Assembly (NCBI GenBank): GCA_958298945.1
Contig: OY282609.1
Coordinates: forward strand, 12,754,326 to 12,818,325
Length of the DNA: 64,000 bases
Direction of reading: 5' to 3'
DNA from: Atherix ibis
Lineage: Eukaryota > Arthropoda > Insecta > Diptera > Athericidae
Part shown: positions 11,040 to 22,399 of the stretch, piece by piece
Layout of the letters: every line of letters begins with the position of its first letter
How positions within the stretch are numbered: the stretch's first letter is position 1
The notes under the pieces: model-generated
What the model was told of the DNA's origin: nothing
Database searches by the model: none
The model's input: the letters and a program-made list of their open reading frames with translations, nothing else
Translations under genes and position numbers: made by a program

Positions 11040-11640
11040 TTATAAAGAACAAAGATCAATATTTCCCATTTTGCTCGGTAACCTTTTGCCATCTTCCAGC
11101 GAGCTTTATCGTTCCTCGTTCGTAGAAGAAGTTGTTTTATCAGCGATAAACTGAGCAAGGTGATACTTTACAGCCTCATCTGAATTGATGGTCATACCAC
11201 GCAAGGAGTTTTGAAGAGAGCGAAGCTAGCGGAAGTCTCACGAGGCCCGTTCAAATGAATATGGTGGGTTTGGTAACATATCCCATCAAAGCTCAAATAT
11301 TTTTTGATGGGTTTTGAAGTATTTGAGTAATCGAATGTGTGTGTGGTCTCGAGTTGTCGTAATTGGAAAACAACTCCTTTACGATTAACTAGCTCCGGAC
11401 AGTACACTTCTGACTTGATTGTTTGGTTCCTTGGTAGAAGCTCAAAAGACACAACACCTTCAAAATCCCACCACACTGATTTCGATGTTGTTTGAGGCGG
11501 ATCATCACTACCAGTCGCCTATAAAAAAAATCGTTTGCCTAACGTTTAATGAGCACGTCGAAGATCTAGTTTGCTTATGTATCGAAGTTTCTTCAGGTGG
11601 TCGTGAAGGGTTGAATAATAAATGTTAAATATTTTTTCAA
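11040..11640 (-). pseudogene. Decayed mariner transposase of another subfamily
   Basis: Minus-strand frames give pieces of a second mariner type. HDHLKKLRYISKLDL lies upstream. SVWWDFEGVVSFELLPRNQT (11476 downwards) is the CVWWD-GVV-ELL block. A frameshifted copy of the HQDNARPH region follows, then TINSDEAVKYHLAQFIADKT and KLAGRWQKVTEQNGKYLI spread over two frames. The WWDFEGVV block and LAQFIADKTTS resemble the maT/mori-type mariners more than the other copies here. Its 3' end abuts the element ending at 11030, so that mariner may have landed in or beside it. No TIR was identified. Confidence 0.75.
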
Positions 11641-11742
11641 TTTATCGTGTCGTATAAAGCTGGTTTGACTCAATTTATGCCTTTATTTTGTCATCATTAA
11701 TCTCGGTTAGCCTTACTGATTATGGGCCGCATAATTATAATA

Positions 11743-12653
11743 TAGAGTTTTCCAAAAAGAGTGATATGATTTCTAAGTGACGTTTCGGCCATTTGTAATA
11801 TGTCATGATCTGTCATTTTTTTTTCATTGTCTTCAATAATCTTTACAATTTCATCATAGAGAGATATACGCAAGAACAACGTTTACAAATTATTCAATTT
11901 TATTATCAAAATAATCGTTCTCCAATTGCAACTTTTCGTGCACTCACTTTCGTCTGATTGGTGTAGTAAATAAACAAAACTGTCGATTCTGGTACGAAGA
12001 AAATCCACAAATTATTCATGAACACCCATTACATTCACCTAAATTGACAGTTTGGTGTGGTTTTTGGTCTGGTGGAATCATGGGTCCGTACTTATTTCGA
12101 AATAAAGCTGGTAACACCGTTACTGTCAATGGAGAGCGGTATAGATCGATGATAACCAACTTTTTATGGCCGAAATTGAAAGAAGTTAATCTTGACAACA
12201 TCTGGTTCCAACAAGACGGGGCTACGTGCCACACAGCACATACAATAACCGAATTATTGCGAGAAAAGTTTGGAAATTCGATTATTTCCAGAAATTGTGA
12301 CATTGAATGGCCTCCAAGAAGTTTTGATTTAACACCATTAGACTATTTCTTGTAAGGTTATTTAAAATCATTAATCTTAAGCAATAATCCAGACTCTCTT
12401 CAAGTTTTAGAAGTCAATTTTGAACATGCTATTCATGACATACGACTTGATTTAGTGGAAAAAGTGCTCGAAAATTGGGTTCATCGAATTCGTTCCTGCA
12501 AAAAAAGTCGTGGAGGCGATTTGAATGACGTTTTATTCAGAACTTAATTGAATCGATTGTACTTCCCATTATATAAAAAACATTTGAATTTCCTTAACAA
12601 TTAGTATGTGTTTTTTTTGAAAGAAATCATATCACTCTTTTTGGAAAACCCTA
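11743..12653 (+). mobile_element. DD41D (rosa-like) element, internally deleted
   Basis: The ends are inverted repeats with the core GGGTTTTCCAAAAAGAGTGA (GAGTTTTCC in the left arm), flanked by TA at 11741-11742 and 12654-12655. The element is 911 bp. Compared with the copy at 38937 it lacks about 360 bp covering the end of the DNA-binding region and the first catalytic block. The right TIR is a near-perfect inverse of the left over about 30 bp. Confidence 0.88.
11871..12547 (+). pseudogene. DD41D transposase remnant, first catalytic block deleted
   Basis: The N-terminal stretch RYTQEQRLQIIQFYYQNNRS is recognisable, but its start codon is ATA instead of ATG. After a deletion the frame continues at NKQNCRFWYEENPQ. 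The best segment, 12044-12355, gives LTVWCGFWSGGIMGPYLF, the second Asp in FQQDGATCHTAHT and LTPLDYFL with the third Asp. There are 41 residues between these, the DD41D spacing of rosa-type elements. A stop replaces the Trp after YFL. The remaining tail, up to SRGGDLNDVLFRT, is in frame after that stop. The deletion removed the block with the first Asp (FSDEAHF), so it is certainly inactive. Confidence 0.87.
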
Positions 12654-12655
12654 TA

Positions 12656-14960
12656 TAGATGCGAATAATTCTTGTACTTCCAAAAATGAACAAATACGAT
12701 CTGTTACAAAATTGCGTCATGATTATCAATAGTTTTCTTTGTACCAGCAATTTAGCTCAAGCCTCAAAAATTTTTTAATCATCAAAATTATTTCCAAGCT
12801 CATAAACTATTAAATTCTCCATTTCCGTATAAGAATATTAGTTCTTTATCAGAAAAACCTTCTTTTTATATATTTGGCTTTCTTCCAATTAACTCTTCAT
12901 TTATTGACAATTCATTTAGGACTGATTACCGAGATGGATAATCTGATTCCACTAAGTTATTATGTGCAGTTCCATAAGAGACTAAAACGACTAAAATTTA
13001 AGAGACGTTATCGAAAACTACTTAGTCTACTGGATAGTCTGTACACTAAAAAACAAACTTAATCTATAACACAATTTTAAAACCAATTTGAACTTACGGA
13101 ATTGATCTTTACAGTTCTAGCTAAGCATTAAATTTCTGTCGAATTCTAATCCTAAATACTCTAAAAAATCTTTGATTCACTGTTCGTTAGAAATTTTCAT
13201 TTTCTTCATGATTTGTTCGCTTCTCGTTATAAAGAGCTTTATAGCCTTTTATAACGAGAAGCGAAGAAATGATGAGGTCTTGTTCCATATTTATTTTCAA
13301 ACTCTTTCTCAACAGTTTGGCCACAAAACGCCAATGGATGTTTATTCTCACTTATTCTACTCATATTATTAATATTGTCTTTATCATAAAATACTTTTGT
13401 TATGATATCAGTGTATTATAATTTAAAATAAAAAAAATATCCATCGATTATTTAACAAATTTCATTTCTAAAAGTATGAAAAGTGGTTAAATTTTTAAGA
13501 AAATTTTGTTCAATTTCAAAATTTAACATATACAAATGATCGGAAAAACTTTATTGTTTTTGCGAAAATTGATTTAAGCAAACTCGTTTATATACTCGTA
13601 TGAACTCTCATTCACAATGTTATAAGCTCCCCAATATTTACCTTTAAAATTTCCAAGTAATTTAAGAGAAATGTTCCGAATTGAATTTCAACAAAATTTG
13701 TGAAATTTTAATTACTCGGTACATGATTTGCAATGGAATTATATAGAAAATCTGTGTATGTATGTGTAGTTTGAGTTGAAAGTAAAACAACTTGAAAAGT
13801 TTCGAAATTCCTCAAATGTGTAATACCTTCGGGAAATTCCATAAGTGAACATTTTCGAGATTATATTTACTCTTGGAAGGAAACTTTTTACGCAACTTCT
13901 TATTTGTTTACACTTTGCACCTGAAAATTAAAAAAAATGTAAAATATTTTTTCACATTTAAATACATTCGACTTGTTGTACAATATAAAAATTTTGGTGA
14001 AATCTTTTAAAATTATCTATCGATCCACTGAAAATACGTGTAGCTGTTCCAATCTGGAATTATTATCCAACTTAACAAAGCTATTAAATTTTTAGATAGA
14101 CACGCATACATAAAAAATATAAACATTCGCACACACGTAAAATGAAAATGAAACATTGTTGTAAGGGTGAATGAATACTGGTGGATCCAAATAGCTTAAT
14201 TTAAATTACGGTTATCTGAGGAGTAGATTCCATCAAAATTTCCATAATTAACTTTTAACCATTAACCATGAATTTGACTCTGTTCCTCGAATTTGCCCAC
14301 AGAAATTCTTTGGGAAATTAGCCTCATTTAACTCGTTACTTTGTTTTATCGTTTTGGAAAATGTATCGCATTTCAAGTTAATTCATTTTGGAGTCAATAA
14401 TTTAGCACAAATTGCTGTATCAAACTTAAAGTTTCCAAAAGTAATGTTGTACTAAATGAAATGATTTCAAAGGGTAAACTTTTTGCCTAATTAATACATA
14501 ATGAATTTGAAATTTTTGAAATTGAAACAACATTTCCTTTCATCTTAATTTGAATATTTTTGATTTATTTTTCTAAATTTTTGTTATCATTTTTTGAGCA
14601 CTATTAGTAATTTCTGGTTTTGCATAAAAATCCAGGATGGTCCAGAACTTAAATTTGATGTAATTTTTGCTAGTCAATTGTTATTTAACAGTCGGTAAAA
14701 TTATTATAAGGCCAAATATAATATATAACAATGTGCAATTATTTTAAAAAGATTTTATGAAAATAATTCATTAATTACTGTGATGCTCTGAGATTTACAG
14801 AGAAAAGTGGGTCGGAATGATGTGTCTTGAAAGATTTGGTCGAAAAAATGTGCATTAACGTGGTATATCTATTATTACACGTAATACATAGCAATTCAGA
14901 TATGGCCAATCAACGAGCATCTGCTAGCTAGGTACAACCAACGCTTTATCGACCCAGCTC
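12656..14960. other. AT-rich spacer
   Basis: No recognised gene. An open frame at 12874-13062 ends in a basic stretch (RLKRLKFKRRYRKLL) that might be a retrotransposon tail, but I cannot place it. Apart from the hairpin at 13216-13265 I see no structure. Confidence 0.45.
13216..13265. repeat. Perfect 18-bp inverted repeat hairpin
   Basis: TTCGCTTCTCGTTATAAA (13216-13233) pairs perfectly with TTTATAACGAGAAGCGAA (13248-13265) over a 14-base loop. The arm contains the CTCGTTATAAA motif that recurs in the Jockey-like remnants near 120, 160, 360 and 40751. Confidence 0.8.
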
Positions 14961-14972
14961 GCTTCAGTTAAA

Positions 14973-16610
14973 CGCATTTTTCTTTTATTTTTTGCTTGGT
15001 CCCAGTCTGAGAGAATGCATAGAACATTCTATTATTTTTCTTCTTTTATTATTTCTTCATCTTCATCATCTTCTGCATCTTCTCTATCTTCTTCATCTTC
15101 TTCATCTTCTTCATCCTCTTCATTCTCTTCATTTTCTGCATGTTCTTCATCTTCTTCATCTTCTTCATCTTCTTCATCTTCATCATCTTCATCATCTTCT
15201 TCATTCTCTTCATCCTCTTCATTTTCTTCATTTTCTGCATGTTCTTCATCTTCTTCATCTTCATCATCTTCTTCATCCTCTTCGTTCTCTTCATTTTCTG
15301 TATGTTCTTCATTTTCTTTATCTTATTCATCTTCTCCAGCTTCTTCATCATCTTTATCTTCTTCATCTTATGCATTTGCTTCATCTTCTTTCTCTTCTCA
15401 ACCATCCTTCCTCCCCTATGCATGAAGCAGGCAAACATTCAATCTTCTGTCAGTTCCTGCGGTAAGCGGTTTCCCTTATTATTCCACGCACATTTGTCCA
15501 CCTGGCTCGCTTTAGTAAAACGCATTTTTCTTTTATTTCTTGCTTGGTCCCAGTCTGAGAGAATGCATAGAACATTCTATTATTTTTCTTCTTTTATTAT
15601 TTCTTCATCTTCATCATCTTCTGCATCTTCTCTATCTTCTTCATCTTCTTCATCTTCTTCATCCTCTTCATTCTCTTCATTCTCTTCATTTTCTGCATGT
15701 TCTTCATTTTCTTCATCTTCTTCATCTTTATCATCCTCTTCATTCTCTTCATTTTCTGCATTTTCTTCATCTTCATCATCTTCATCATATTCTTCATCCT
15801 CTTCGTTCTCTTCATTTTCTGTATGTTCTTCATTTTCTTCATCTGCTTCATCTTCTCCAGCTTCTTCATCATCTTTATCTTCTTCATCTTCTGCATTTGC
15901 TTCATCTTTTTTCTCTTCTCAACCATCCTTCCTCCCCTATGCATGAAGCAGGCAAACATTCAATCTTCTGTCAGTTCCTGCGGTAAGCGGTTTCCCTTAT
16001 TATTCCACGCACATTTGTCCACCTGGCTCGCTTTAGTAAAACGCATTTTTCTTTTATTTCTTGCCTGGTCCCAGTCTGAGAGAATGCATAGAACATTCTA
16101 TTATTTTTCTTCTTTTATTATTTCTTCATCTTCATCATCTTTTGCATCTTCTCTATCTTCTTCATCTTCTTCATCTTCTTCATCCTCTTCATTCTCTTCA
16201 TTCTCTGCATGTTCTTCATCTTCTTCATCTTCATCATCATCATCATCTTCATCATCTTCATTATCTTCTTCATCCTCTTCATTCTCTTCATTCTCTTCAT
16301 TTTCTGCATGTTATTGATCTTCTTCATCTTCTTCATCTTCTTCATCTTTTTCATCCTCTTCATTCTCTTCATTTTCTGCATGTTCTTCATTTTCTTCATC
16401 TTCTTCATCTTTTTCATCTTCTCCAGCATCTTCATTTTCTTTATCTTCTTCATTTGTTTCATCTTCTTTCTCTTCTCAACCATCCTTCCTGCCCCATGCA
16501 TGATGCAGGCAAACATTCAATCTTCTGTCAGTTTCTACGATAAGCGGTTTCAACCTGCAGACCACGCCCTTATTATTCCACGCACATTTGTCCACCTGGA
16601 TCTACCTTAA
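14973..16610. repeat. Three tandem units of about 520-550 bp, each with an internal TTCTTCATC microsatellite
   Basis: The same unit starts at 14973, 15521 and 16042 (CGCATTTTTCTTTTATT), giving periods of 548 and 521 bp. Each unit has a unique leader with CCCAGTCTGAGAGAATGCAT, then about 350 bp of imperfect TTCTTCATC/TTCATCCTC repeats. A unique tail follows, with CAACCATCCTTCCT, GCATGAAGCAGGCAAACATT and CACGCACATTTGTCCACCTG. The repeat lacks stops in five of six frames, which produces long low-complexity open frames (SSSS, FFIF, LLHL, KMKK and EDEE types). I do not regard these as genes. The units differ in microsatellite length but share their tails. Confidence 0.9.
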
Positions 16611-16880
16611 CAGTCAGTAACAAGTTACAAGCTAGTAACGCTAACTATTGGTAGTAAGGCCTTCTGAAACCTCTACTATCATCTGTAGTAAAAGCGTCCA
16701 GGATTCCGTCATCCCTTATATCTAATCCTAAGACTGTACCTGCGATCTAGGTGGCAACCACAATCACTCACGTTTTAGTTATAAGCGTCTCACCTTGACC
16801 GGGTACGGTGGACCAATTCGTTCTAGTTTTAACCGTACCTGGTGAGAACTTTCCACTAAAGGAGCTACACTTCTCAATTT
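16480..16880 (-). repeat. Dispersed repeat shared with 59755-60200
   Basis: The segment from CAACCATCCTTCCTGCCCCA through AAGTTACAAGCTAGTAACGC, CTAACTATTGGTAGTAAG and CCTAAGACTGTACCTGC to GGAGCTAC aligns with 59755-60200 at roughly three-quarters identity by eye. On the minus strand both copies can be read as IAGTVLGL...IL-AFT--DSR, suggesting they derive from a coding part of a mobile element. The family is not identified. Confidence 0.7.
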
Positions 16881-16904
16881 TTGAGCCCGATACACAATAT
16901 TCTA

Positions 16905-17720
16905 TTTTTTACAGCAAACTGATGATTAACAAAACGCATTTTAACTTAAGCGTCTGTGTTAATAAATAAAGTAGCCGCTTTTGAGGATGTAAAATTTCAG
17001 AAGAAATTTCCCGAACGACTCTAAACTATTTTATAGTGATCTTTTGGTGAGGTAAGATATCATTGAGACTAAGTTGTAATTGGGGCAGAGATGTCTTTGG
17101 TCCTTATTTCTTTGGAAATACTCCGGCCCAGAGATCAAATACACTTTCGGGAAGGAGCGGTTCATATATGTGCAATCTTAAGTGTTTTTGATCTTCATAG
17201 AAAAGATGCAAATTTTTACAGGAAATTGATGATGAGTGACGAACCGCATTATGACCTAAGCGGCTTCCAAAGACATTCAAATTCTGATACAATTCACGAA
17301 TGACCTTTAAAGTCTTTTTAGTTCAATACTTGGACCAGAGTTGCCATTTGGTTGGAGGTATCACTATGCCGGAAGTGTTATTTGACCAGAGATGTTGTTG
17401 AGACGAAAGTGCCATTAAGCTGGAGTTGTCTTTGGGCTAGTAGTGCGATTTCAGATATTTTTTTTAAATACTTTACCCCGAGAGATAATATGCGCCGCCG
17501 GCAATGGAGTTTTACTCAGTTTTGCATTTTTCAGTTCCATAGACAAGTTTCTGATTTTTACAGGAAATTTATAATAAATGTCGGAGCTTTTTGGAGTTAA
17601 GCGGCTTCAATAATGTGAAAAATAACTGCTTCTAAGGATGTTACAAACCAAAATTACAATCACGAATGACCCTTGCACTCTCGTATAGTGACTGCGTGGT
17701 GATGTGTTTTTAACTGGATA
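16905..17720 (+). pseudogene. Three tandem scraps of a transposase around its first catalytic block
   Basis: Three related segments occur near 16905, 17190 and 17525. The clearest (17190-17290) reads VFDLHRKDANFYRKLMMSDE followed by PHYDLSGF. This resembles the SDEAHF-L-G block holding the first Asp in DD41D/Tc1-type transposases. The first copy reads FYSKLMINKTHFNLS followed by VCVNK, and later GRDVFGPYFFGNT, matching the GPYFF block. The third reads FYRKFIINVGAFWS. Each unit is roughly 300 bp and highly diverged. I infer decayed tandem duplicates of one transposase fragment. The exact family is uncertain. Confidence 0.5.
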
Positions 17721-18179
17721 ATGCCACTGCACAACCGACGTTTAGGACAAAATAATATTAAAAAGGTAGGGATGTCGATTAGCAGACTACTCGTAGCTTC
17801 CTAGATTCAATAACTTCCGATTTCTGCATGTATACTATATTAAAATATTAGGGCTCATATTACGTCATTGAGCCGGAAATACGCGAACGAGTATTGAAAT
17901 TATCATCAAAAGTATCATTTGCCAACAAGACCAGAGACAACCATTTAGCTAATTTTATTTTAAAGTAAAATAATTTCCAAGTTCATACAAGAAATTTTTG
18001 CTCACCAAACTATTATTTTAGGTAATTTATTTTAATTTAAAATTATTAAAAAAGAACTTAACATATAAACTTATTTTTAAAACACTTAGTAAAAATGATT
18101 TTTTAAAAAAAGGATTTTTTTTTCATTGTAATTTTTTACAGAGTTTATGAATAATTTATCTTTAAAATTTGAATCTTAT

Positions 18180-18700
18180 TTTTTTAGCAATATATTAACC
18201 AAAAAAAAATTTCCACTTACCAAATTGACGAAAATTGCTACTGACAAAAATTTTTGCATACAAAAATTTTCACTGACAACAAGTTTTAATGAGAAAATTT
18301 TCTGAAAACGAAAGTTTGTCAGGTAAAATCCAAAAAAAAAAATTTTACTGACAAAAACTTTTACTGGCAAAAATTTTTACTGATAAAACAATTTAATAAT
18401 AAAAATTCTTACTGACAAAATTTGCTACGAATAAAAATTTTTACTGAAAAAAAGTGTTACTTAAAAAAAAATTTTGTGACTAGTTTTACTGAGAAATTTT
18501 TCTGACAAACTTTTACAGACAAAAATCTTAACTGAAAAATTGCTCCTTAAAAATTAATTTTCCTTTTTTTAATGTGTATTTAAATAAGAGTTTTTATTAA
18601 AATATTTGTTTTGAGCATTTGAATCGAATCTTTTTAGCAATATATGAACCAAAAAAAAAAAATGTCCACTTACCAAATTTACAATTAATTTGCAAAATCA
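18180..18700. repeat. Minisatellite array A (TTTTTACTGACAAAAA type)
   Basis: Imperfect short units of about 16-20 bp built on ACTGACAAAAATTTTT repeat from about 18230 to 18540. The array is followed by CCTTAAAAATTAATTTT, AATGTGTATTTAAATAAGAG and TATTTGTTTTGAGCA. The segment CTTTTTAGCAATATATGAACC and the downstream TCCACTTACCAAATT occur both before (18180-18225) and after (18630-18680) the array. Confidence 0.8.
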
Positions 18701-20329
18701 TTGAAAGTTTATCCAATGTGATGTGAGCTTGTTGAAAAACTTTTCATAAAATCATATTCAGTCAATAAATTTAGGGTGTTATTATTAATTATGTAATATT
18801 CTATTTTATATTTCTTTGTGTAATAAAGGGCAAAATAAATAAATATGAAACAATAGAAGAAAAAAAATGTTGAAGAAGTGTAGCTTGAGGGTAGTTTTTG
18901 ATGGTCATTTCGGTAACAATATCAAATTAATGAGAAAAATTATAGGAATTGCTAAATCATTTTTGTGATCTTTTGTTTTATGTTACTTAATTTTTTTTGC
19001 TGGTATTTAACACAAAGTCATGGAAGAATGCCTTTTCGCATGTTTTAGCTAAACTTGTTCGTCGTGTATCGCACTGGCAGACCATATGAAAATTGAAGTC
19101 AGGAACATTAGTTGTACGAGTATTTGTGGTATCAGAAGTCGGTATTACTTACATGGGGAGCACAACCCCTGTCAACGATGATGAATCTTTACGCTTTGAC
19201 CTTTACACATAGATTAGCCTTGGTCAGAATAATATTTAAGATTACCATTCAACAGAGTCCGAGTCAGAGTTACCCACCATTTCCTCATCGTATTTCCTGT
19301 ACGGTTTATGTTTTCTTTAACTTTTTACTGCGTGCTTTTATTTTATTTTCGCTTTTGTATTTTTTATTTTTGCCATATTGTCTAAAAGCTCTGAACCTAT
19401 TAAAAAAAAAAAAACGAAGAAGGCCAGAAAAAAAAGAAAAAATATACAATAATAAATATTATAAATAAAATCATCTTTCTACATGAATTGTGCGTCTGGT
19501 CCGTAATGGTTCGCCATGGCATGGCCTAAACTGGCCTCTGTTTATAATAGCCTAGCTAGGTTTGGCTTTGGCCTGACATGGCCTGACCAATCAAATATCG
19601 TGACTTTGTTTTAGCGAAAGTTTTTATCTTACCTACAGAATGTGGCTATGAAGTGAAACAGGTGTGAAATAATAATACGGAAAATGTTTCAATAAAAGTT
19701 AATTGACTATTAAGCTTTCTAACCATTTTCTTCTGTATATAGATTTTTTTTTGTAGCTTAATTTCTCTTATATGAAGTTAATGACTTTCCTTGCAGCAGA
19801 TATATTTTTTTTAAACCTATTTAATGACATCATTTACTTACGGAAAATTGAAAATAAGCAATTTATTACAAAAGAATACAATTTAAATTACTTAAAAGGT
19901 ATTAAAAATGAATAAAGTTTCATATAATGGACTATTCATTTATTCAATAGAATTTGTCCTTCTTTACTGTATAATATTTCTTATGTTTAGAAGGTATATT
20001 TTTATGCAGGTAATATATTTGATCTTGTATGATTTTACTGTTATAGATAAGAGAGGTATACACTAAGTACTTTTGTGTACAATTTTCAAATCATCTGAGA
20101 ATGCTCATAAGAAACATAATTGTAAAATTTAAGAATAATTTAATTTATCTAACCATTTTTTAATAATTAAATAATTTTTAAAAATATCACAAGTAAATTC
20201 CTAAATAATTATTTTCTTTAAATACTCCTAATTTTAACGCAATAATAAAACTTATAAATTTTTTTTTTTAAACTTTTATGCTCAGTATTTTAAGTGAAAT
20301 GTTTTATTGACATTTTTACTTTTAAATAT
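18701..20329. other. AT-rich spacer between the minisatellite arrays
   Basis: No gene recognised. A slightly GC-richer patch at 19060-19300 contains open frames but no family motif. Around 19510-19600 short TGGCCT words recur. Confidence 0.4.
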
Positions 20330-21271
20330 AAAAATTTTAACTAAACAAACTTCACTGAAAACTTTTCTGAACAATTTTGCTGAAAAAATTTTTACCGAAA
20401 AAAACTTTTACTCATAAAAATTTTTAATGACAAAAATTTTAATGACAAAAATTGTTACTTACTGAAAAAACATTTTTAATGACGGAAATGTTTACGGACA
20501 AAATTTTTTACTACCGAAAACTTATATTTATAAACAATTTTACAGAAAACAAATTTTTAGTGCCAACAAGTTTTACTGAGAAATTTGTCTGACAAACTTT
20601 ACTGATAAAAATATTTACTGACAAAAATTTTTACTGACTTAAAGTTCTACTGAGAAAATTTTTTTTTGCTAACAGAAATTACTACGACAAAAAGTTTTAC
20701 TAATAAAATTGTTTACGGACACTAGTTTTTATTGGCAAAAGTTTTACTGACGGAAAATATTTTTACTGACAAAAATTTTTACTGACTAGTTTCCACTCAC
20801 AAATTTTTAACCAAAAATTATTTTTACAAAAATTTTACAAAAAATCAATTTTTACTGAAAAATTTTACTACCAAAAATGTTTACTGATAAAAATTTTTAC
20901 TAACAAAACCTTTTACTCCTAAGCAATTTGACTAAAAAGTTTTTTAACCGACAAACCTTTATACTGAAAATTTTTACTGATAAAAATTTTTACTGGCAAA
21001 AATTTTCACTGACAACAAGTTTTAATGAGAAAATTTTCTGAAAACAAAAGTTTGTCAGGTAAAATCAACAAAAATTTTTACTGAAAAAAATGTTTACTGG
21101 CAAAAATTTTAACTGATAAAAAGTGTTACTGAGACACATTTTTTGTGACTAGTTTTACAGTCACTTTTACAGACAAAAATGTTAACTGAAAATTTAGTCC
21201 TTAAAAATTAATTTTACATTTTTTAATGTGTATTTAAATAAGAGTTTTTAATAAAATATTTGTTTTGAGCA
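20330..21271. repeat. Minisatellite array B, duplicate of array A
   Basis: The same ACTGACAAAAATTTTT units run for about 850 bp. A non-repetitive block starting TTTTCACTGACAACAAGTTT and ending TTTGTCAGGTAAAATC is almost identical at 18267-18330 and 21003-21066. The closing flank (AATGTGTATTTAAATAAGAG, then TTTGTTTTGAGCA) is also shared. The two arrays are therefore copies of one longer repeat about 2.7 kb apart. Confidence 0.85.
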
Positions 21272-22399
21272 GTTTTTTTATTCTAATCATATATAAAAGC
21301 AGTTTAGAATATTTGATTTTTCCTTAAATATGAGACCTTAAAAAAAGAACCTCCAAAAAAAACTGAAATAAATATTGATGTTGGAGTTTTTTATCTAAAT
21401 TTTCAAACTACTAAGATCGGCTATTATTTATCAAATATAATATTTAGTTAATTTTTGATGAATTCTTTTTGTAATTCAGGCATTATTTGATGGATGTTTA
21501 TTTTTAAATACTATAAAATTTAAGATTTTGTAAAACCTTACAAGAAAAATTCCAAAAATATCTAATCGCACAATTTTAGAAGTCAATTAATATTATTAAA
21601 CGTTAAATTCATGTGACCTGGGAAATTTCCGGAAAAGCCCAAATTGCATTTTTTGTTAAAACTAAAATAAAAAAAATAATTCAGATTATAATCTTTGAGT
21701 TCACATAAAAGTAACCTTTTGGGTGTTGGATGTGAAAAGAGAGGTATTAAAATTTGGAATAGTAAAAATGTGCCCATAGGCATGCTTATTGCTAGCTTCA
21801 TGCGTAGATTGTGGGGGAGTTCGAAATGTTTACTGGTTCGTAATAACTGCAAAAATCAATTCGAAACATATACGGAAAAATGAAGACACCCAAAATAAGG
21901 AAAATAAAAAAAATATCTAAAAAAAACTATCTAGAAAAAAGGAGGAAATAGGAATTAGGGAGAAAGTATAAAATTTGCCAAAAAAAAAAACAAATTCGAA
22001 AAATATATTAAAATAATTTAAGCCGACCGTCGACGTAGATAAAGAGACTTTGGTGTTCCTTCTTTGCTTTGCATTTCGCCAAAACTTCGCATTGCACTTC
22101 TCGACCAAATAATTTTAGAGTGCCCCATTTTAGATTCGATGATGGTTTCTTTTAGCGTATTCTACGCTTGAAGAGGGAGCTTAAATTAAACTTGACCTAC
22201 AATTGCCTAATACCGAATCCATCGTGTCTCATTTTATCGTCATGCTACCAGAGGTAACAAAACTGACCGAAAATTCCATGTATAGTCTTACTGATTTGTG
22301 CGCTACCTACTTAAATTGTAGATAACAAACAAATTATTAATACTATTTATAAGGCAACCATAACATCCCATATATGGAAATTTCCGTTATTGACATACC
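21272..22399. other. AT-rich spacer
   Basis: I see no recognisable gene or repeat. A short GC-richer patch lies at 22020-22260. Confidence 0.4.

Noticed and set aside
12874..13062. 62-codon frame with a basic tail (RLKRLKFKRRYRKLL)
   Set aside because: It might be the end of a retrotransposon ORF, but I found no second block to confirm any family.
15140..15946. 268-codon open frame on the plus strand, and similar long frames in the TTCTTCATC units
   Set aside because: The microsatellite has no stops in five of six frames, so long frames arise by chance. The proteins are low-complexity (FFIF, SSSS, LLHL) with no domain.
15048..16475. CRISPR-like regular repeats
   Set aside because: The repeats are a 9-bp degenerate microsatellite without unique spacers, and the window is eukaryotic.
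19060..19480. Possible exon with a GTAAGT-like donor on the minus strand near 19150
   Set aside because: The frame leading into the donor contains stops, and no recognisable protein segment precedes it.
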